64,000 nucleotides of DNA. Source: Planctomycetota bacterium. Its GTDB lineage: Bacteria > Planctomycetota > Planctomycetia > Pirellulales > PLA5. Shown piece after piece: positions 53,468 through 63,936 of the stretch. Location: the NCBI GenBank assembly GCA_003576845.1, contig QEVJ01000035.1, positions 17,330 to 81,329 on the forward strand, given 5' to 3'. Each line of letters opens with the position of its first letter. Positions within the stretch are counted from its first letter, which is position 1. The notes beneath the pieces were generated by a model. That model was not told the DNA's origin. It was given only the letters and a program-made list of their open reading frames with translations, and searched no databases. The translations under genes and the position numbers were made by a program.

Positions 53468-54994
53468 ATGCAAGCCGTCGCTTGGGCGATCCTCTTGTGC
53501 CTGCTCGCTGCTCCGGCCATCGCCAGGCAAGCCGCCGCAGACAAACCGGTCGATCCGCCGCCCGCCAAGGAGAATGAGGCCGACGTCGCCGCGGACGAAC
53601 CGCCCGCGCGGACCTACGAAAACGCCGTCGTGATCCGCTTCGAGGGCGTCATCACGACGATGCTCGAACAGTATTTCTACCGCAAGCTCGCGGCGGCGGA
53701 GAAGCAAGGCGCGGACCTCGTTGTGGTCGAGATCGAAAGCCCCGGCGGCGACGCCGACGCCAGCTTTCGCATCGCCGAAACGCTCCGCGACGTGAAGTGG
53801 GCTCGAACCGTCGCCTTCATTCCCAAGGCGGCTTACAGCGGCGCCGCGGTCGTGGCGATCGGCTGCGACGAAATCCTGATGGTCCCCACCGGCCAGCTCG
53901 GCGACGTCGGCGTGATCTTCGCCGACGTCGAAGAGATGACGATGAAATACGTCCCGGAGAAGTATTTGAGCGCCTACGTCCGCCGCTTCCGCGATCTGGC
54001 CGAGGCGAAAGGCCGCTCGCCTGCGCTCGTCGAAGCGATGATGGATCGCAATGCCGAAGTCCATCAATACCGCAACACGCGCACCGGCGAAGAGCGGTAC
54101 ATGACCGCCTCCGACGCCAAACAGGCCGGCGCGGAATGGACTCAAGGCGCGTTCGTCGCCGAATCCGCCAAGGACCGATTCCTCACCGTCGGCGGCAAGC
54201 GGGCGCTGGAACTTAAGCTGGCCGAGGGCCTGGTCGCCAATCGCGCCGCTCTGATGAAACGCTACGGCGTCGAGAAACCGCCCACCGTCATGGAATGGAC
54301 CGCCGTCGATACGACCGTGTCCGTCTTGAACAACGCCTGGATCACGGCCCTGTTGCTGATCGTCGGTCTGGTGTGCCTGTACATCGAGTTCAGCGCCCCG
54401 GGCATCGGCATCGGCGGATTGCTCGCGGGCCTGTGCTTCGTGCTGTTCTTCTGGAGCCGCTTCCTCGGCGGCACCGCCGAATGGCTCGAAGTGATCTTAT
54501 TTCTCGCCGGTGTGGCGTTTCTCGGCGTCGAGCTGTTCGTTCTGCCGGGCTTCGGCGTCGTCGGGCTGACCGGCTTGCTGCTCATGGTCGCCAGCGTCGT
54601 CCTCGCGTCGCAAAACTTCTTCATCCCGCACACGCCCGAAGAAATGCGCGAGCTCCGCACGAACCTGCTCGTCGTAGCGGGCACGGGCGTGGGATTCTTC
54701 GGCGCCGCCGTGTTCGTGAGCAAGTATTTCGGCATGATTCCCGTGCTCAAGGCATTGCGGCTGGAACCTCCGAAGCCCAGCGTGTCGCCAGCCCGCGATG
54801 CGGCGCCGAGCGGCGATTTGCCCGTGACCGTCGGAGCGACCGGCGAAGCCCACACCGCGCTCCGCCCCGGCGGCAAGGCCAAGATCGACGGCCGGCTCGT
54901 CGACGTTGTCGCCGAAGGCACATTCATCGACCGCGGCCGGACGGTCGAAGTCGTCGAGATCGCCGGCTCGCGGGTGGTCGTTCGCGAGGTGTGA
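53468..54994 (+). CDS. NfeD-type ClpP-like membrane serine protease
   Basis: A 508-residue membrane protein. A signal peptide (AVAWAILLCLLAAPAIARQ) is followed by a ClpP-like domain (~45-270): VVIRFEGVITTMLEQYFYRK, VVEIESPGGDADASFRIAETL and the catalytic-Ser-like AAYSGAAVVAIGCDEILMV. Four to five TM helices (~285-420) and a cytosolic NfeD OB-fold (ALRPGGKAKIDGRLVDVVAEG, VEVVEIAGSRVVV) come next. This is the usual NfeD1b architecture. Partner stomatin/Flotillin genes are not adjacent. Confidence 0.92.
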   Translation: MQAVAWAILLCLLAAPAIARQAAADKPVDPPPAKENEADVAADEPPARTYENAVVIRFEGVITTMLEQYFYRKLAAAEKQGADLVVVEIESPGGDADASFRIAETLRDVKWARTVAFIPKAAYSGAAVVAIGCDEILMVPTGQLGDVGVIFADVEEMTMKYVPEKYLSAYVRRFRDLAEAKGRSPALVEAMMDRNAEVHQYRNTRTGEERYMTASDAKQAGAEWTQGAFVAESAKDRFLTVGGKRALELKLAEGLVANRAALMKRYGVEKPPTVMEWTAVDTTVSVLNNAWITALLLIVGLVCLYIEFSAPGIGIGGLLAGLCFVLFFWSRFLGGTAEWLEVILFLAGVAFLGVELFVLPGFGVVGLTGLLLMVASVVLASQNFFIPHTPEEMRELRTNLLVVAGTGVGFFGAAVFVSKYFGMIPVLKALRLEPPKPSVSPARDAAPSGDLPVTVGATGEAHTALRPGGKAKIDGRLVDVVAEGTFIDRGRTVEVVEIAGSRVVVREV

Positions 54995-55111
54995 AAAGTA
55001 TAGAACGACAAGCCCCCGGCCTTGGGCACCTCGACGATTAGCGTTCACCGAGTTTACCCGTCGGATCTGGGTGCGCGATGATTGGCGTTCCGTCGTTGAT
55101 CGCAGCAGACC

Positions 55112-55930
55112 TTAATCCTGAGTGCTTGCGTCAGACTTACCGTACCGCCGGCGCAGTTCGCCTGCGAAATTGGCGTTATACGAGCCTTCGTGCCAGCCGT
55201 CGATGTGAATGACGCCGCCGTCGGCGCAAATGTAGCTTCGCAACAGCGTTGGTTTCTTGGTAGCGTTAAGCCGGTCGATTTCGGATTCAATGCCCTTGCG
55301 AATCGTCGCCTTTTGCTCGGGCGTAGCTTTGTCGAGCCTTGCGAGATTCCCCAGCGCCAAGGTGCAAGCTTCGACCTGCAATTGCCACAGCGGCTTGGCC
55401 GCGCGTTGTTTTCGCCATTCGACGAGATTGCGTATGCCCGCGGTCGGCGCAATCCGCTCCCAAGGCTTCGTGTCGTTCTCCGCGCTGACGGAATGCCGGG
55501 CGTAAAGTTTGCCTACGCAATCGTACGCGATCGCTTCGCAAAACGCCCCAACCGTGAAATCGCGCCCCGCGTCCTCATCCGGTAGGCCTGGACCGGTCAG
55601 CGCCAGCGTGATCGAGTAGCGCTTGTCGCCGATGTGCTTGAGGAGTTCTTCCCATAGCTCCGGCGTCATCTTTCGGTCGATTGCATACAGTGCCACACGG
55701 ACGCGTTCGTATTCCTTCCAGTCGTAATCCGCGGGAAAGATCGGCACCTTGTGGCCTTCCAACACCTCATGATCGACATATTTCGGTGGCCGATTCTTGC
55801 TCGCGAGTGCCGCAATCATTTCCGCCGGCGACGGTTGCTTCGCCTTTGGCTCGCCGGCGTTTACCGTCGCGCAATGCAACGTAACGACCGCCCCGACGAG
55901 TACCAGAACGCAGGCCGCCATTCGTTTCAT
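55112..55930 (-). CDS. Secreted protein of unknown function
   Basis: A 272-residue exported protein; the start MKRMAACVLVLVGAVVTLHC has GGAGGG five bases upstream and a signal peptide. The mature part begins with EPKAKQPSPAEMIAALASKN, then IFPADYDWKEYERVRVALYA, WEELLKHIGDKRYSITLALT and FTVGAFCEAIAYDCVGKLYA. It is somewhat less GC-rich than the neighbours. Five Cys residues are present. No family is recognised. Confidence 0.8.
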   Translation of the reverse strand: MKRMAACVLVLVGAVVTLHCATVNAGEPKAKQPSPAEMIAALASKNRPPKYVDHEVLEGHKVPIFPADYDWKEYERVRVALYAIDRKMTPELWEELLKHIGDKRYSITLALTGPGLPDEDAGRDFTVGAFCEAIAYDCVGKLYARHSVSAENDTKPWERIAPTAGIRNLVEWRKQRAAKPLWQLQVEACTLALGNLARLDKATPEQKATIRKGIESEIDRLNATKKPTLLRSYICADGGVIHIDGWHEGSYNANFAGELRRRYGKSDASTQD

Positions 55931-55969
55931 AGTGCCCTCCGGAGGAATACAGGCGACGGGAGTCTTCAC

Positions 55970-56218
55970 TCATAATTCCGCGTCCGCCCGAATCTCTGCA
56001 TCAATTTCGTCCCGGTGGTCGAAGTAATACGCAAGCGCGGCATGGACGTCGGCGAGCGAGAGCTGCGGAAACTCGCCGACGATCTCTTCCGGCGACCGGC
56101 CCTCTTCGTTCCAAAGAACGATGTCCTGAACGCGAATTCGATGCCCGGCAATCCGCGCCTTGCCGCCGCAGGTGCTTGGCGTTTTGACCACGTGTTGCTT
56201 TTCGATCGAAGTATCCAT
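55970..56218 (-). CDS. DUF433 antitoxin-like protein, apparently orphan
   Basis: An 82-residue DUF433 protein (MDTSIEKQHVVKTPSTCGGK, ARIAGHRIRVQDIVLWNEEG, SPEEIVGEFPQLSLADVHAA). The fold is a small winged helix, used as antitoxin in many VapBC-like pairs with a PIN or DUF5615 toxin. Here no toxin gene adjoins: 39 bases downstream starts the unrelated secreted protein, and upstream is a repeat-rich spacer. The start MDTS is the only one consistent with family length. Confidence 0.88.
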   Translation of the reverse strand: MDTSIEKQHVVKTPSTCGGKARIAGHRIRVQDIVLWNEEGRSPEEIVGEFPQLSLADVHAALAYYFDHRDEIDAEIRADAEL

Positions 56219-56799
56219 GCCTTGATTGTATTCGGACCGCCCACCGAGAGGAAACGCACATCGGCGGGCAAATCTCACCGGAGTTTGGCAAGCCCGCACA
56301 AAACAAAACGCGGATTGAAGAACCGTAACTGGCGAACGCCGCCCATCGCCCCGGCAACTAACGTTTCCCGCCCACTTTGCCGAAGAAACCTAGGAAACCG
56401 GATTTGCCGGTAGCGACGGCGTTGGGCCGTAAACCAAAATGCCGATGCCACCGCCGGGTTCGCCCTGCTTGCCCGACCGGAAAACTTGATTTCCCGCCCC
56501 GGTCGCATAAGATGACAGCACGGCCGCACGTGAGCGAGCCACGCGCCTTGCCCGCCGGCCGGTTCCCGCCCTTTGGACGCAACGTCGGCATGACCCACGC
56601 CTCCGCCTACCGCCGTCCGGCCCTCCGCCCGGTGTTGTGCCGCTGTACTTGCCCGGCGTCGCCGGGCTTTGTCGCTTAGGGTACAGCGTCGGTTAGCGTA
56701 CAGCGTTGCGTTTCGCCTCTTTCCTCGTGTCCTGCGAAGCCGGTTTGCGCGGGCATCGTGTCTCGCCCCAGCGGCCGCAGCGACGGGAGTTTTTCACTC
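56219..56799. other. Long spacer without a supported gene
   Basis: These 581 bases contain only Arg/Pro-rich open frames that look non-coding. Visible are a small hairpin at 56651-56667 followed by TTT, and two near copies of TTAG(G)GTACAGCGT around 56675-56705. Confidence 0.45.
56651..56667. repeat. Small GC hairpin GCCCGGC-GTC-GCCGGGC
   Basis: Seven-base perfect arms with a GTC loop, followed by TTTGTC. It lies too far from any upstream plus-strand gene for a confident terminator call. Confidence 0.5.
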
Positions 56800-57759
56800 A
56801 TGGCTTCCGATTTTCGTCTCAAGGAACAACTGCCCGAGCTTACCGAGCGAATCGTCGCGACCTATCGCGCCGCCGGTTCGATCCATCACCTCGGCCATTG
56901 CCCGCTGCCCAACCACGACGCCGTCGTCTCGATCGTCGAAGACTTGAAGGAAGTCCTCTTTCCTGGCTATCGGCGGCGGGAAGGATTGCACCTGGGTAAC
57001 GTCGAGTTCTACGTCGGCGACCTGATCGACCGGCTGCACGATCGCCTCACCACTCAAATCGCCCGCGCCCTGCGTCACGAAGCCCGCGCCCACGCGCCCG
57101 ACGAATGCGACGAAGACTTCGAGGCCCTCGGCCAGGCCAAGACGCTGTTGTTTCTCGATAAAATTCCGGCCCTCCGCGAGACGCTCGCCCTCGACGTGCA
57201 AGCCGCTTACGACGGCGACCCCGCCGTGCGCACGTTCGACGAAATCATCTTCTGCTATCCCGGCTTGGAAGCGGTGACGGTCTACCGCATCGCCCACGAG
57301 CTGCACGAGCTCGACGTGCCGTTCATTCCGCGGATCATGACGGAATGGGCCCACTCGAAAACCGGCATCGACATCCATCCCGGCGCGACGATCGGCAAGT
57401 ATTTCTTCATCGACCACGGCACGGGCGTGGTCATCGGCGAGACGTGCGAAATCGGCGACCACGTCAAGCTCTATCAAGGCGTCACCCTCGGCGCCCTCTC
57501 GTTCCAAACCGACGCCGACGGCCACCTCGTCCGCGGCGAAAAGCGGCATCCCACGATCGAAGACCACGTCGTGATCTACGCCAACGCCACCGTCCTCGGC
57601 GGCCTGACCGTCGTCGGCCACGACTCGGTAATCGGTTCCAGCGTCTGGCTAACCCGCAGCGTCCCCCCGCGCACCACGGTCGTCCTCGAAAAGCCCAACC
57701 TAAAAATGCGCGGCGAAGGAGCCGAAGAACTCAAACCGCAGGCGAATTACCAGATCTAA
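56800..57759 (+). CDS. Serine O-acetyltransferase (CysE/EpsC-type)
   Basis: A 319-residue cytoplasmic enzyme that acetylates L-serine for cysteine synthesis. The N-terminal helical domain (~1-180) has the long form seen in EpsC/SrpH-type enzymes, and the C-terminal left-handed beta-helix shows [54 protein letters not shown] and [19 protein letters not shown]. The catalytic His residues in DIHPG and IDHGTG are present. GGGAG lies ten bases upstream; a GTG 14 codons earlier is possible. A perfect hairpin follows the stop codon. Confidence 0.93.
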   Translation: MASDFRLKEQLPELTERIVATYRAAGSIHHLGHCPLPNHDAVVSIVEDLKEVLFPGYRRREGLHLGNVEFYVGDLIDRLHDRLTTQIARALRHEARAHAPDECDEDFEALGQAKTLLFLDKIPALRETLALDVQAAYDGDPAVRTFDEIIFCYPGLEAVTVYRIAHELHELDVPFIPRIMTEWAHSKTGIDIHPGATIGKYFFIDHGTGVVIGETCEIGDHVKLYQGVTLGALSFQTDADGHLVRGEKRHPTIEDHVVIYANATVLGGLTVVGHDSVIGSSVWLTRSVPPRTTVVLEKPNLKMRGEGAEELKPQANYQI

Positions 57760-58091
57760 AAAAGGGGACATGACTCGTTTTCGTCGGAAACGAGTCATGT
57801 CCCCTTTATTCAATGCGCCCTCTTGCAGTTGGACTGCGGATGCGTAGTTTCGTTGCCGTGCATTTGCGGGATATTGCTTTGCGCGGAGTCCCGCCGCCGC
57901 CCGTAAACTTTCGCCGGCCCTCCGAACTTACCGTGGTAGCAATGCTTGCGGCAGCAAAGTTTCACAGCAACGGGCCCGACAATCGGAAATGCCGACCGAA
58001 TGCGCGGAATCGTCATCGCGTGCATGGACGATGATTTAACTGGCGCAGAGGCAACGGCGCAAACGGTCCTGCCGGCGAAAAGGAACGACGC
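57760..58091. other. Spacer with a perfect hairpin and no gene
   Basis: After the hairpin (57761-57807) I see no supported coding region up to the efflux operon. Out-of-frame Arg-rich readings only. Confidence 0.4.
57761..57807. repeat. Perfect 20-base inverted repeat with a 7-base loop
   Basis: The left arm AAAGGGGACATGACTCGTTT pairs fully with 57788-57807 around TCGTCGG. It begins two bases after the serine acetyltransferase stop codon and could serve as a terminator-like stem. The GGGGACANGA core links it to the repeats at 27547 and 27733. Confidence 0.9.
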
Positions 58092-59543
58092 ATGTACGCG
58101 GACATTCGTAAATCCGTGCGCGGCGCGCGGCATAGCGGCACAGCGATGGTCGCGGCCGCCGCTGGCGTTGCGTGGACCGTCGCGCTCGCCGCTGGTTGCC
58201 ATACCGCGTCGGCCTGCCGCGACGATTGTGTCGCAAGATGCGTGGGCGAACGGATGGGCTTCGAATTGGCCCAGCGGCAATGCGTTGGTCAGCTCGTGCT
58301 GCCCAACGGCGCTTCGCTCGGTGACGGTTTGACCGAAGACGAAGCGGCGCTGATCGCGCTGTGGAACAACGCGGCCTTCCAAGAACTGCTCGCCGACCTG
58401 GACATCGCCCAGGCCGACCTCGTGCAAGCCGGCCTGCTGCCCAATCCCGAAGTCGGCTACTTCTTCGCCGTCTCCGAAAAACCCTTCAAGTACGTCTTCG
58501 ACTTCCCGCTCGAAGCCCTGTGGCTCAGGCCGATCAAGATCGCGGCCGCCGAGCGCGAGGAAGCCCGCATCTGCGAAAAACTCTCGCAGGCCGCGCTCGA
58601 CTTGATCCGCGACGTGCGGCTGGCGTACGCCGACACACTGTTGGCCCAGGGCAAGCTTCGAGTGTCCGAAGAGGCGATCGCGGTCCGCACGTCGATCGCC
58701 AATGCCGCCCAGGTCAAGCTCGACGCCGGCGAAACCAGCCCGCAGGAATCGGTCACCGCGAACCTCGACTTGCTTCAAGCGAAGCAAGACGCCGTGAAAA
58801 CGCGATTCGACGTATCCGTCGCCGAAGAAAAACTGCGGCACCTGATGGGATTGGGCCTGGACCGCACGCCGCTTCGCCTGGAACCGCTCGCCACGCCCCT
58901 GCGCTCCGATCTGGACGCCGAATCGCTCGCCGGCGACGCGGTCGCCACGCGGCCCGACGCTCAGGCGGCCGAACAAAACGCCGCCGCCGCCGCCGAACGC
59001 CTGCGGCTCTCTCGGGTCAACTGGGTGCGCTTTCTCGGCATCGGCGATGCCACCAGTGGTCGGGATAAGGGGCACGAACTCGGACCGGCGTTCCGCGTCA
59101 CGCTGCCGATTTTCAACTGGAACGAAGGAAATATCGCCCGCGCCGAGGCCGAACTGGAGAAGGCCGAGCGCCAGCGCGACACGATCCGCGATCAGATTCT
59201 GTACGACGTACACGCCGCCGATTATCATTATCAGCAGGCCCGGTATGAAATGGAGATTCTCACCCGGCAAGTTCGGCCGGAGGCCGAAGCGGCGATTCGC
59301 CGCGCGGAATTGGCCTATAAGGAAGGCAACACGCCCTACGTCGTGGTGCTCGAAACCACGCGGCAGTTGCTCGACAGCCGATTGCGCGAAGAACAATTGA
59401 AGTCCGACCTGCACCGGGCGTGGGCCGAGTTGGAACGCGCCGTGGGTCGCCGCCTGGGAGCATCGGACGGAAAAATCAAACCGCTGCCGAGTGTGGACGA
59501 TCCGGCGTCGAAAACTGCGCCAGAGCCTGCGCCTTCCCCATGA
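58092..59543 (+). CDS. TolC/CzcC-like outer-membrane efflux lipoprotein
   Basis: A 483-residue outer-membrane channel subunit. The N-terminus (AMVAAAAGVAWTVALAAGC) is a signal peptide with a lipobox-like LAAGC. A TolC-type helical region follows (ELLADLDIAQADLVQAGLLP, DLIRDVRLAYADTLLAQGKL, GETSPQESVTANLDLLQAKQ, ALAYKEGNTPYVVVLE-like repeat near the end as LAYKEGNTPYVVVLETTRQL). It is the first gene of an operon with an adaptor and an RND pump, and the stop codon overlaps the adaptor start by 4 bases. This is the channel of a tripartite metal or drug exporter. Confidence 0.92.
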   Translation: MYADIRKSVRGARHSGTAMVAAAAGVAWTVALAAGCHTASACRDDCVARCVGERMGFELAQRQCVGQLVLPNGASLGDGLTEDEAALIALWNNAAFQELLADLDIAQADLVQAGLLPNPEVGYFFAVSEKPFKYVFDFPLEALWLRPIKIAAAEREEARICEKLSQAALDLIRDVRLAYADTLLAQGKLRVSEEAIAVRTSIANAAQVKLDAGETSPQESVTANLDLLQAKQDAVKTRFDVSVAEEKLRHLMGLGLDRTPLRLEPLATPLRSDLDAESLAGDAVATRPDAQAAEQNAAAAAERLRLSRVNWVRFLGIGDATSGRDKGHELGPAFRVTLPIFNWNEGNIARAEAELEKAERQRDTIRDQILYDVHAADYHYQQARYEMEILTRQVRPEAEAAIRRAELAYKEGNTPYVVVLETTRQLLDSRLREEQLKSDLHRAWAELERAVGRRLGASDGKIKPLPSVDDPASKTAPEPAPSP

Positions 59544-60784
59544 ACATTTCTCGCAATGCCCTGCCGCCGATCTTCTTTGCACTCTTGATCGTCGGCGGAT
59601 GCGGCGCCACGTGGTGGCTGCTGCTGGCGCACTCGTCCGGCGCGGGCAAGCCGCCGCCCGTCAACCCCGCCGTCGTCGCGCATCCGATCAAGGAGCCGCA
59701 GCTCAATACGATCGCGCTGAGCGACGAGGCGGTGAAGAACCTCAACTTGCAGATCGCCGCGGTCGAGCGCAAATCGCTGCCGCGAGTTCGCGTTTACGGC
59801 GGCGAAGTCATGCCGGCCATCGGCAAATCGGTCATCGTTGCCGCACCGTTGACCGGCACGCTTCGCGCTGCTGCCGATGCCATGCCCAGGGCGGGCGAAG
59901 CCGTCGCTCTCGGCAGGGTGCTGTTCGAGTTATTGCCGCTCGTTACTCCAGAGGGCCGCGCGAATCTCGCGGCCGCGAAGATCGACGCCGAAGGCCAGGT
60001 CAAATCCGCCCAAACGCAGTGGGAAGCCGCCCAAATCGCCTTGAATCGCGCCAAGAAACTCCTGGCGGGCGAAGCCGGCAGCCAGCGCGCCGTCGATGAA
60101 GCGCAAGCGCACGTCGACCTGGCCAAGGAGAATCTCGACGCGGCCAAAGCCCGCGCCGCCGTGCTCGACAAGGTCGCCGGCGAACTCGACGACGGTACGG
60201 CCGCGCCCATTCCGATCGCCGCTCCGCAGCCGGGCCTGTTGCGCAGCGTCTCAGCGATGAACGGGCAGAGCGTGCCGGCCGGCGCGCCGTTGTTCGAGGT
60301 CGTCAACCTCGATTCGGTCTGGATTCGCGTGCCCGTGTACGTCGGCGACGCAACGGAAGTCGATACGGCCGCAAAGGCCCGCATCGGCAACCTCACGGCG
60401 CGGCCCGGCAAGTACGAACATGCCGCACGCCCCATCGCCGCTCCGCCGACGGCCAACGCCGCCAGCGGCACGCTCGATATGTACTATGAACTCGACAACC
60501 GCCACGCCGGCTATCGCCCCGGCCAACGCGTCGGCGTAAGCCTCGCGCTGGCGGGCGCCGCCGACAGCCTCACCGTTCCCTGGTCGGCCGTCATTCACGA
60601 CATCTACGGCGGCACGTGGGTTTACGAAGCGACCGGCCCGCGCGAGTTCGTGCGGCGGCGCGTCGTCGTGAGGTACGTCATCGGCGATGCGGCGGTGCTC
60701 GCGGCCGGTCCGCCCGCAGGCGCGGAGGTCGTCGCGGCCGGCGCCGCCGAACTCTTCGGTACGGAAACCGGCTTTAGCAAATAG
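59540..60784 (+). CDS. RND efflux periplasmic adaptor (CzcB/CusB-like)
   Basis: A 414-residue membrane-fusion protein. The start ATG overlaps the stop of the channel gene. A signal/anchor with a possible lipobox ([14 protein letters not shown]) is followed by the lipoyl-like halves ([40 protein letters not shown]), a helical hairpin (~150-230), a beta-barrel ([20 protein letters not shown]) and a membrane-proximal domain ([20 protein letters not shown]). It links the inner-membrane pump to the channel. No Met/His-rich metal motif is evident, so metal specificity is unclear. Confidence 0.92.
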   Translation: MNISRNALPPIFFALLIVGGCGATWWLLLAHSSGAGKPPPVNPAVVAHPIKEPQLNTIALSDEAVKNLNLQIAAVERKSLPRVRVYGGEVMPAIGKSVIVAAPLTGTLRAAADAMPRAGEAVALGRVLFELLPLVTPEGRANLAAAKIDAEGQVKSAQTQWEAAQIALNRAKKLLAGEAGSQRAVDEAQAHVDLAKENLDAAKARAAVLDKVAGELDDGTAAPIPIAAPQPGLLRSVSAMNGQSVPAGAPLFEVVNLDSVWIRVPVYVGDATEVDTAAKARIGNLTARPGKYEHAARPIAAPPTANAASGTLDMYYELDNRHAGYRPGQRVGVSLALAGAADSLTVPWSAVIHDIYGGTWVYEATGPREFVRRRVVVRYVIGDAAVLAAGPPAGAEVVAAGAAELFGTETGFSK

Positions 60785-60804
60785 CCCAAATCTCACGGTT
60801 CCGT

Positions 60805-63800
60805 ATGCTTTCCTGGTTGATTTCCACGTCGGTGCGGCTGCGCGTCGTACTGTTGGCGCTGTGCGCCGTGTTGTTGGTGTTCGGCTATCGCTCGCTCGGT
60901 CACGCCCCGCTCGACGTTTTCCCGGAGTTCGCGCCGCCGATCGTCGAAATTCAGACCGAAGCTCCCGGCCTGACCAGCGAGCAGGTCGAAAGCCTCGTGA
61001 CGATGCCGCTAGAAAACGCCCTCACGGGCATTCCGAGCGTCACGGCGGTGCGATCGAAGTCGGTCCTCGGCCTGTCGCAAGTCGTGCTCGTCCTCGCTCA
61101 CGGCGCCGATCACCTCAAGGTGCGGCAACTCGTGCAAGAGCGCGTGGCGGCCGAGAGTCGACAGTTGCCCAGCGTCGCCGAGCCGCCCGTCATCTTACAG
61201 CCGCTCTCGTCGACCAGCCGTGTGATGAAGATCGGCCTCTCGTCGACGAAGCTTTCGCAACAAGAGCTAACGCTACTCGCGCTGTGGACCATGCGGCCGA
61301 AGCTGATGTCCGTTCCCGGCGTGGCCAACGTCGCCATCTGGGGACAGCGCGACAAGCAGTTCCAGGTGCTCGTCGATCCCGATCGGCTGCGTGCCAATGG
61401 CGTGACGCTCGACGCGGTGGTCAAGGCCGCCGGCGACGCCGTCGCGCTCGACACCGGCGGTTTCGTCGACACTCCCACCGCGCGGCTGGCCGTGCGTCAC
61501 CTTTCGCCGATCGTCGAGCCGGAAGATTTGGGCCGCACCGTCGTCGACTTCCGCGGTGGGGCGTCCGTGCGCCTCGCCGATGTGGCCGATGTCGTCGTCG
61601 GTTCGCCGCCGCCAATCGGCGACGCGGTGATCAACGACGGGCCGGGCCTGTTGCTGATCGTCGAAAAGCAGCCGGAAGGGAACACGCTCGACGTGACGCG
61701 CGGCGTCGAGGCGGCGCTGGCGCAGCTTACGCCGGCGCTCGTCGGCGTCGACGTCGACCCGACGATCTTCCGCCCCGCGACGTTCATCGAACGCGCGATG
61801 CACAACCTGACGCAAGCGCTGGCCGTCGGTTGCGCGCTGGTGATCGTGATTCTCATTGCGTTCCTGTTCGACTGGCGCACCGCGCTCATCAGCCTCACGG
61901 CGATTCCGCTCTCGCTCGTGGCCGCCGTGCTAATCATCACGTGGCGCGGAGCGACGATCAACACGATGGTTCTCGCCGGACTGGTGATCGCGTTGGGCGA
62001 ACTGGTCGACGACGCGATCATCGACGTCGAGAACATCGCCCGGCGTCTGCGCCTGAACCGGGCCGCCGGCAATCCGCATTCGGCCTTTCAAGTCGTGTTG
62101 TCCGCGTCGCTCGAAGTCCGCAGCGCGGTCGTCTACGCCAGCTTCATCGTCGTGCTGGTGTTCGTCCCCATTTTCTTTCTCGACGGTCTGGCCGGAGCGT
62201 TCTTCCGGCCGCTCGCGATGGCTTATGTGCTGGCGATCCTCGCGTCGCTCGTCGTGGCCCTCACCGTCACGCCCGCGTTGTCGTACATGCTGCTTGCCGG
62301 CCGATCGGCGACACGCGGCGAAGCGCCGCTGTCGCGCTGGCTCAAGCGGCTTTATCGCCCGCTGTTGCCGTCGTTCGTCGCGCGGCCGTATTTGGCGCTC
62401 GCCACGCTTGTGGTGATGTTCGCGTTCTCCGCCGCGACCGCGACGCGGCTGGGGCAGGAGTTCTTGCCCCACTTTCAGGAAACCGACTTCCTGATGCACT
62501 TCGTCGAAAAACCCGGCACTTCGCTGGCCGCCATGCAGCGCGTCACCGTCGAGGCGAGCAAGCGCCTGCGCGAGATTCCCGGCGTGCGGAACTTCGGTTC
62601 GCACATCGGCCGCGCCGAAGTCGCCGACGAAGTCGTCGGACCCAATTTCACCGAACTATGGATCAGCGTCGACGAAGACGCCGACTACGCCGACACCGTC
62701 CGCCGCGTCGAGGACGTCGTTCAATCATATCCGGGTTTATACCGCGACGTGCTCACGTACCTCCGCGAACGGATCAAGGAAGTCTTGACCGGCGCGAGCG
62801 CTTCGATCGTCGTGCGGCTCTACGGACCGGACCTGGAGGAATTGCGCGCCAAGGCCAAGGAGGTCGAAACCGCGATGACCGGCGTACCCGGCGTGACCAG
62901 TTTGAAGATCGAGCCGCAGGTTCTCGTCGCCCAAATCGAAGTGCAGCTTCGGCCCGATGCCGCCGAGCGTTTTGGCTTGACCGCGGGCCACGTCCGCCGC
63001 GCGTCCACGACGCTGCTCAAAGGCGCAAAGGTCGGCGAGGTCTACGAGGGGCAGAGGCGATTCGGCGTCGTCGTATGGGGGGCTTCCGACGTCCGCACCG
63101 ACGTCGCCGCGTTACAAGCCTTGCCCATCGACACGCCCTTGGGCGTGCAGGTTCGCCTGGGCGACGTGGCCGAGGTCGCGGTAGTGCCCGCATCGAACGA
63201 AATCAAGCGCGAAAACGCCTCGCGGCGGCTCGACATCACGTGCAACGTCGAGGGACGCGACTTGGGTTCGGTCGCCCGCGACATCGAAAGCCGCGTAAGA
63301 CAGGTACACTTCGACCGCGAGTACCATCCGGAGTTCCTCGGCGAATACGCCGCGCGCGAGGAATCGGCGCGGAAGCTCTACGTGCTCTCGGCGGCGGCGT
63401 TGGCCGGCATCGTCTTGCTGTTGTTCGTCGACTTTCAAGCCTGGCGGCCCACGCTCATCGTGGCGCTGACGATTCCCTTCGCGCTCATCGGCGGCGTGGC
63501 GGCCGTGGCGATCAGCGGCGGCGTGCTGTCGCTCGGCTCGATCGTCGGTTTCGTCACGGTGCTCGGCATCGCCGCCCGCAACGGCATCATGATGGTCAGC
63601 CACTTCCGGCACCTCGAGTTGGAGGAGGGAGTTCCCTTTGGCCTCGACCTGATCGTCCGCGGCGCGGAAGAACGGCTTGCGCCGATCCTGATGACGGCGC
63701 TGGCAACCGGGCTGGCGCTCGTGCCCCTGGTGATTACGGGCAACAAGCCGGGGCACGAAATCGAGTATCCGCTGGCGATCGTGATCCTTGGCGGCCTGGT

Positions 63801-63936
63801 GACTTCTACGATCCTGAACTTGTTCCTACTGCCTCCGCTGTACGCGCGGTTCGGAAAACCCGTGGCAGCAGTCGCAGCGGCCGGCGCGACGGACAGCAAA
63901 AATAAAGCACTGTCATGGCTGAATTTGCATTTCTGA
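60805..63936 (+). CDS. RND efflux pump of the CusA/CzcA heavy-metal type
   Basis: A 1043-residue, full-length inner-membrane proton antiporter. It shows the RND features of the HME group: [41 protein letters not shown]2 to TM6 ([20 protein letters not shown] and following), [20 protein letters not shown] with the paired Asp of proton transfer, and the second half [20 protein letters not shown] and [24 protein letters not shown] ([20 protein letters not shown]). It is the last gene of the efflux operon, 20 bases after the adaptor. The exported substrate (metal cation or other) cannot be told from sequence alone. Confidence 0.95.
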   Translation: MLSWLISTSVRLRVVLLALCAVLLVFGYRSLGHAPLDVFPEFAPPIVEIQTEAPGLTSEQVESLVTMPLENALTGIPSVTAVRSKSVLGLSQVVLVLAHGADHLKVRQLVQERVAAESRQLPSVAEPPVILQPLSSTSRVMKIGLSSTKLSQQELTLLALWTMRPKLMSVPGVANVAIWGQRDKQFQVLVDPDRLRANGVTLDAVVKAAGDAVALDTGGFVDTPTARLAVRHLSPIVEPEDLGRTVVDFRGGASVRLADVADVVVGSPPPIGDAVINDGPGLLLIVEKQPEGNTLDVTRGVEAALAQLTPALVGVDVDPTIFRPATFIERAMHNLTQALAVGCALVIVILIAFLFDWRTALISLTAIPLSLVAAVLIITWRGATINTMVLAGLVIALGELVDDAIIDVENIARRLRLNRAAGNPHSAFQVVLSASLEVRSAVVYASFIVVLVFVPIFFLDGLAGAFFRPLAMAYVLAILASLVVALTVTPALSYMLLAGRSATRGEAPLSRWLKRLYRPLLPSFVARPYLALATLVVMFAFSAATATRLGQEFLPHFQETDFLMHFVEKPGTSLAAMQRVTVEASKRLREIPGVRNFGSHIGRAEVADEVVGPNFTELWISVDEDADYADTVRRVEDVVQSYPGLYRDVLTYLRERIKEVLTGASASIVVRLYGPDLEELRAKAKEVETAMTGVPGVTSLKIEPQVLVAQIEVQLRPDAAERFGLTAGHVRRASTTLLKGAKVGEVYEGQRRFGVVVWGASDVRTDVAALQALPIDTPLGVQVRLGDVAEVAVVPASNEIKRENASRRLDITCNVEGRDLGSVARDIESRVRQVHFDREYHPEFLGEYAAREESARKLYVLSAAALAGIVLLLFVDFQAWRPTLIVALTIPFALIGGVAAVAISGGVLSLGSIVGFVTVLGIAARNGIMMVSHFRHLELEEGVPFGLDLIVRGAEERLAPILMTALATGLALVPLVITGNKPGHEIEYPLAIVILGGLVTSTILNLFLLPPLYARFGKPVAAVAAAGATDSKNKALSWLNLHF

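Noticed and set aside
56377..56679. 100-codon frame rich in Pro and Arg before the serine acetyltransferase
   Set aside because: TTG start, no ribosome site, biased composition and no domain; it reads as spacer DNA.
60687..63905. A 1072-codon plus-strand open frame over the efflux pump
   Set aside because: Same strand but a different frame from the RND pump. It is Arg-rich and lacks membrane helices, whereas the other frame has all RND motifs.
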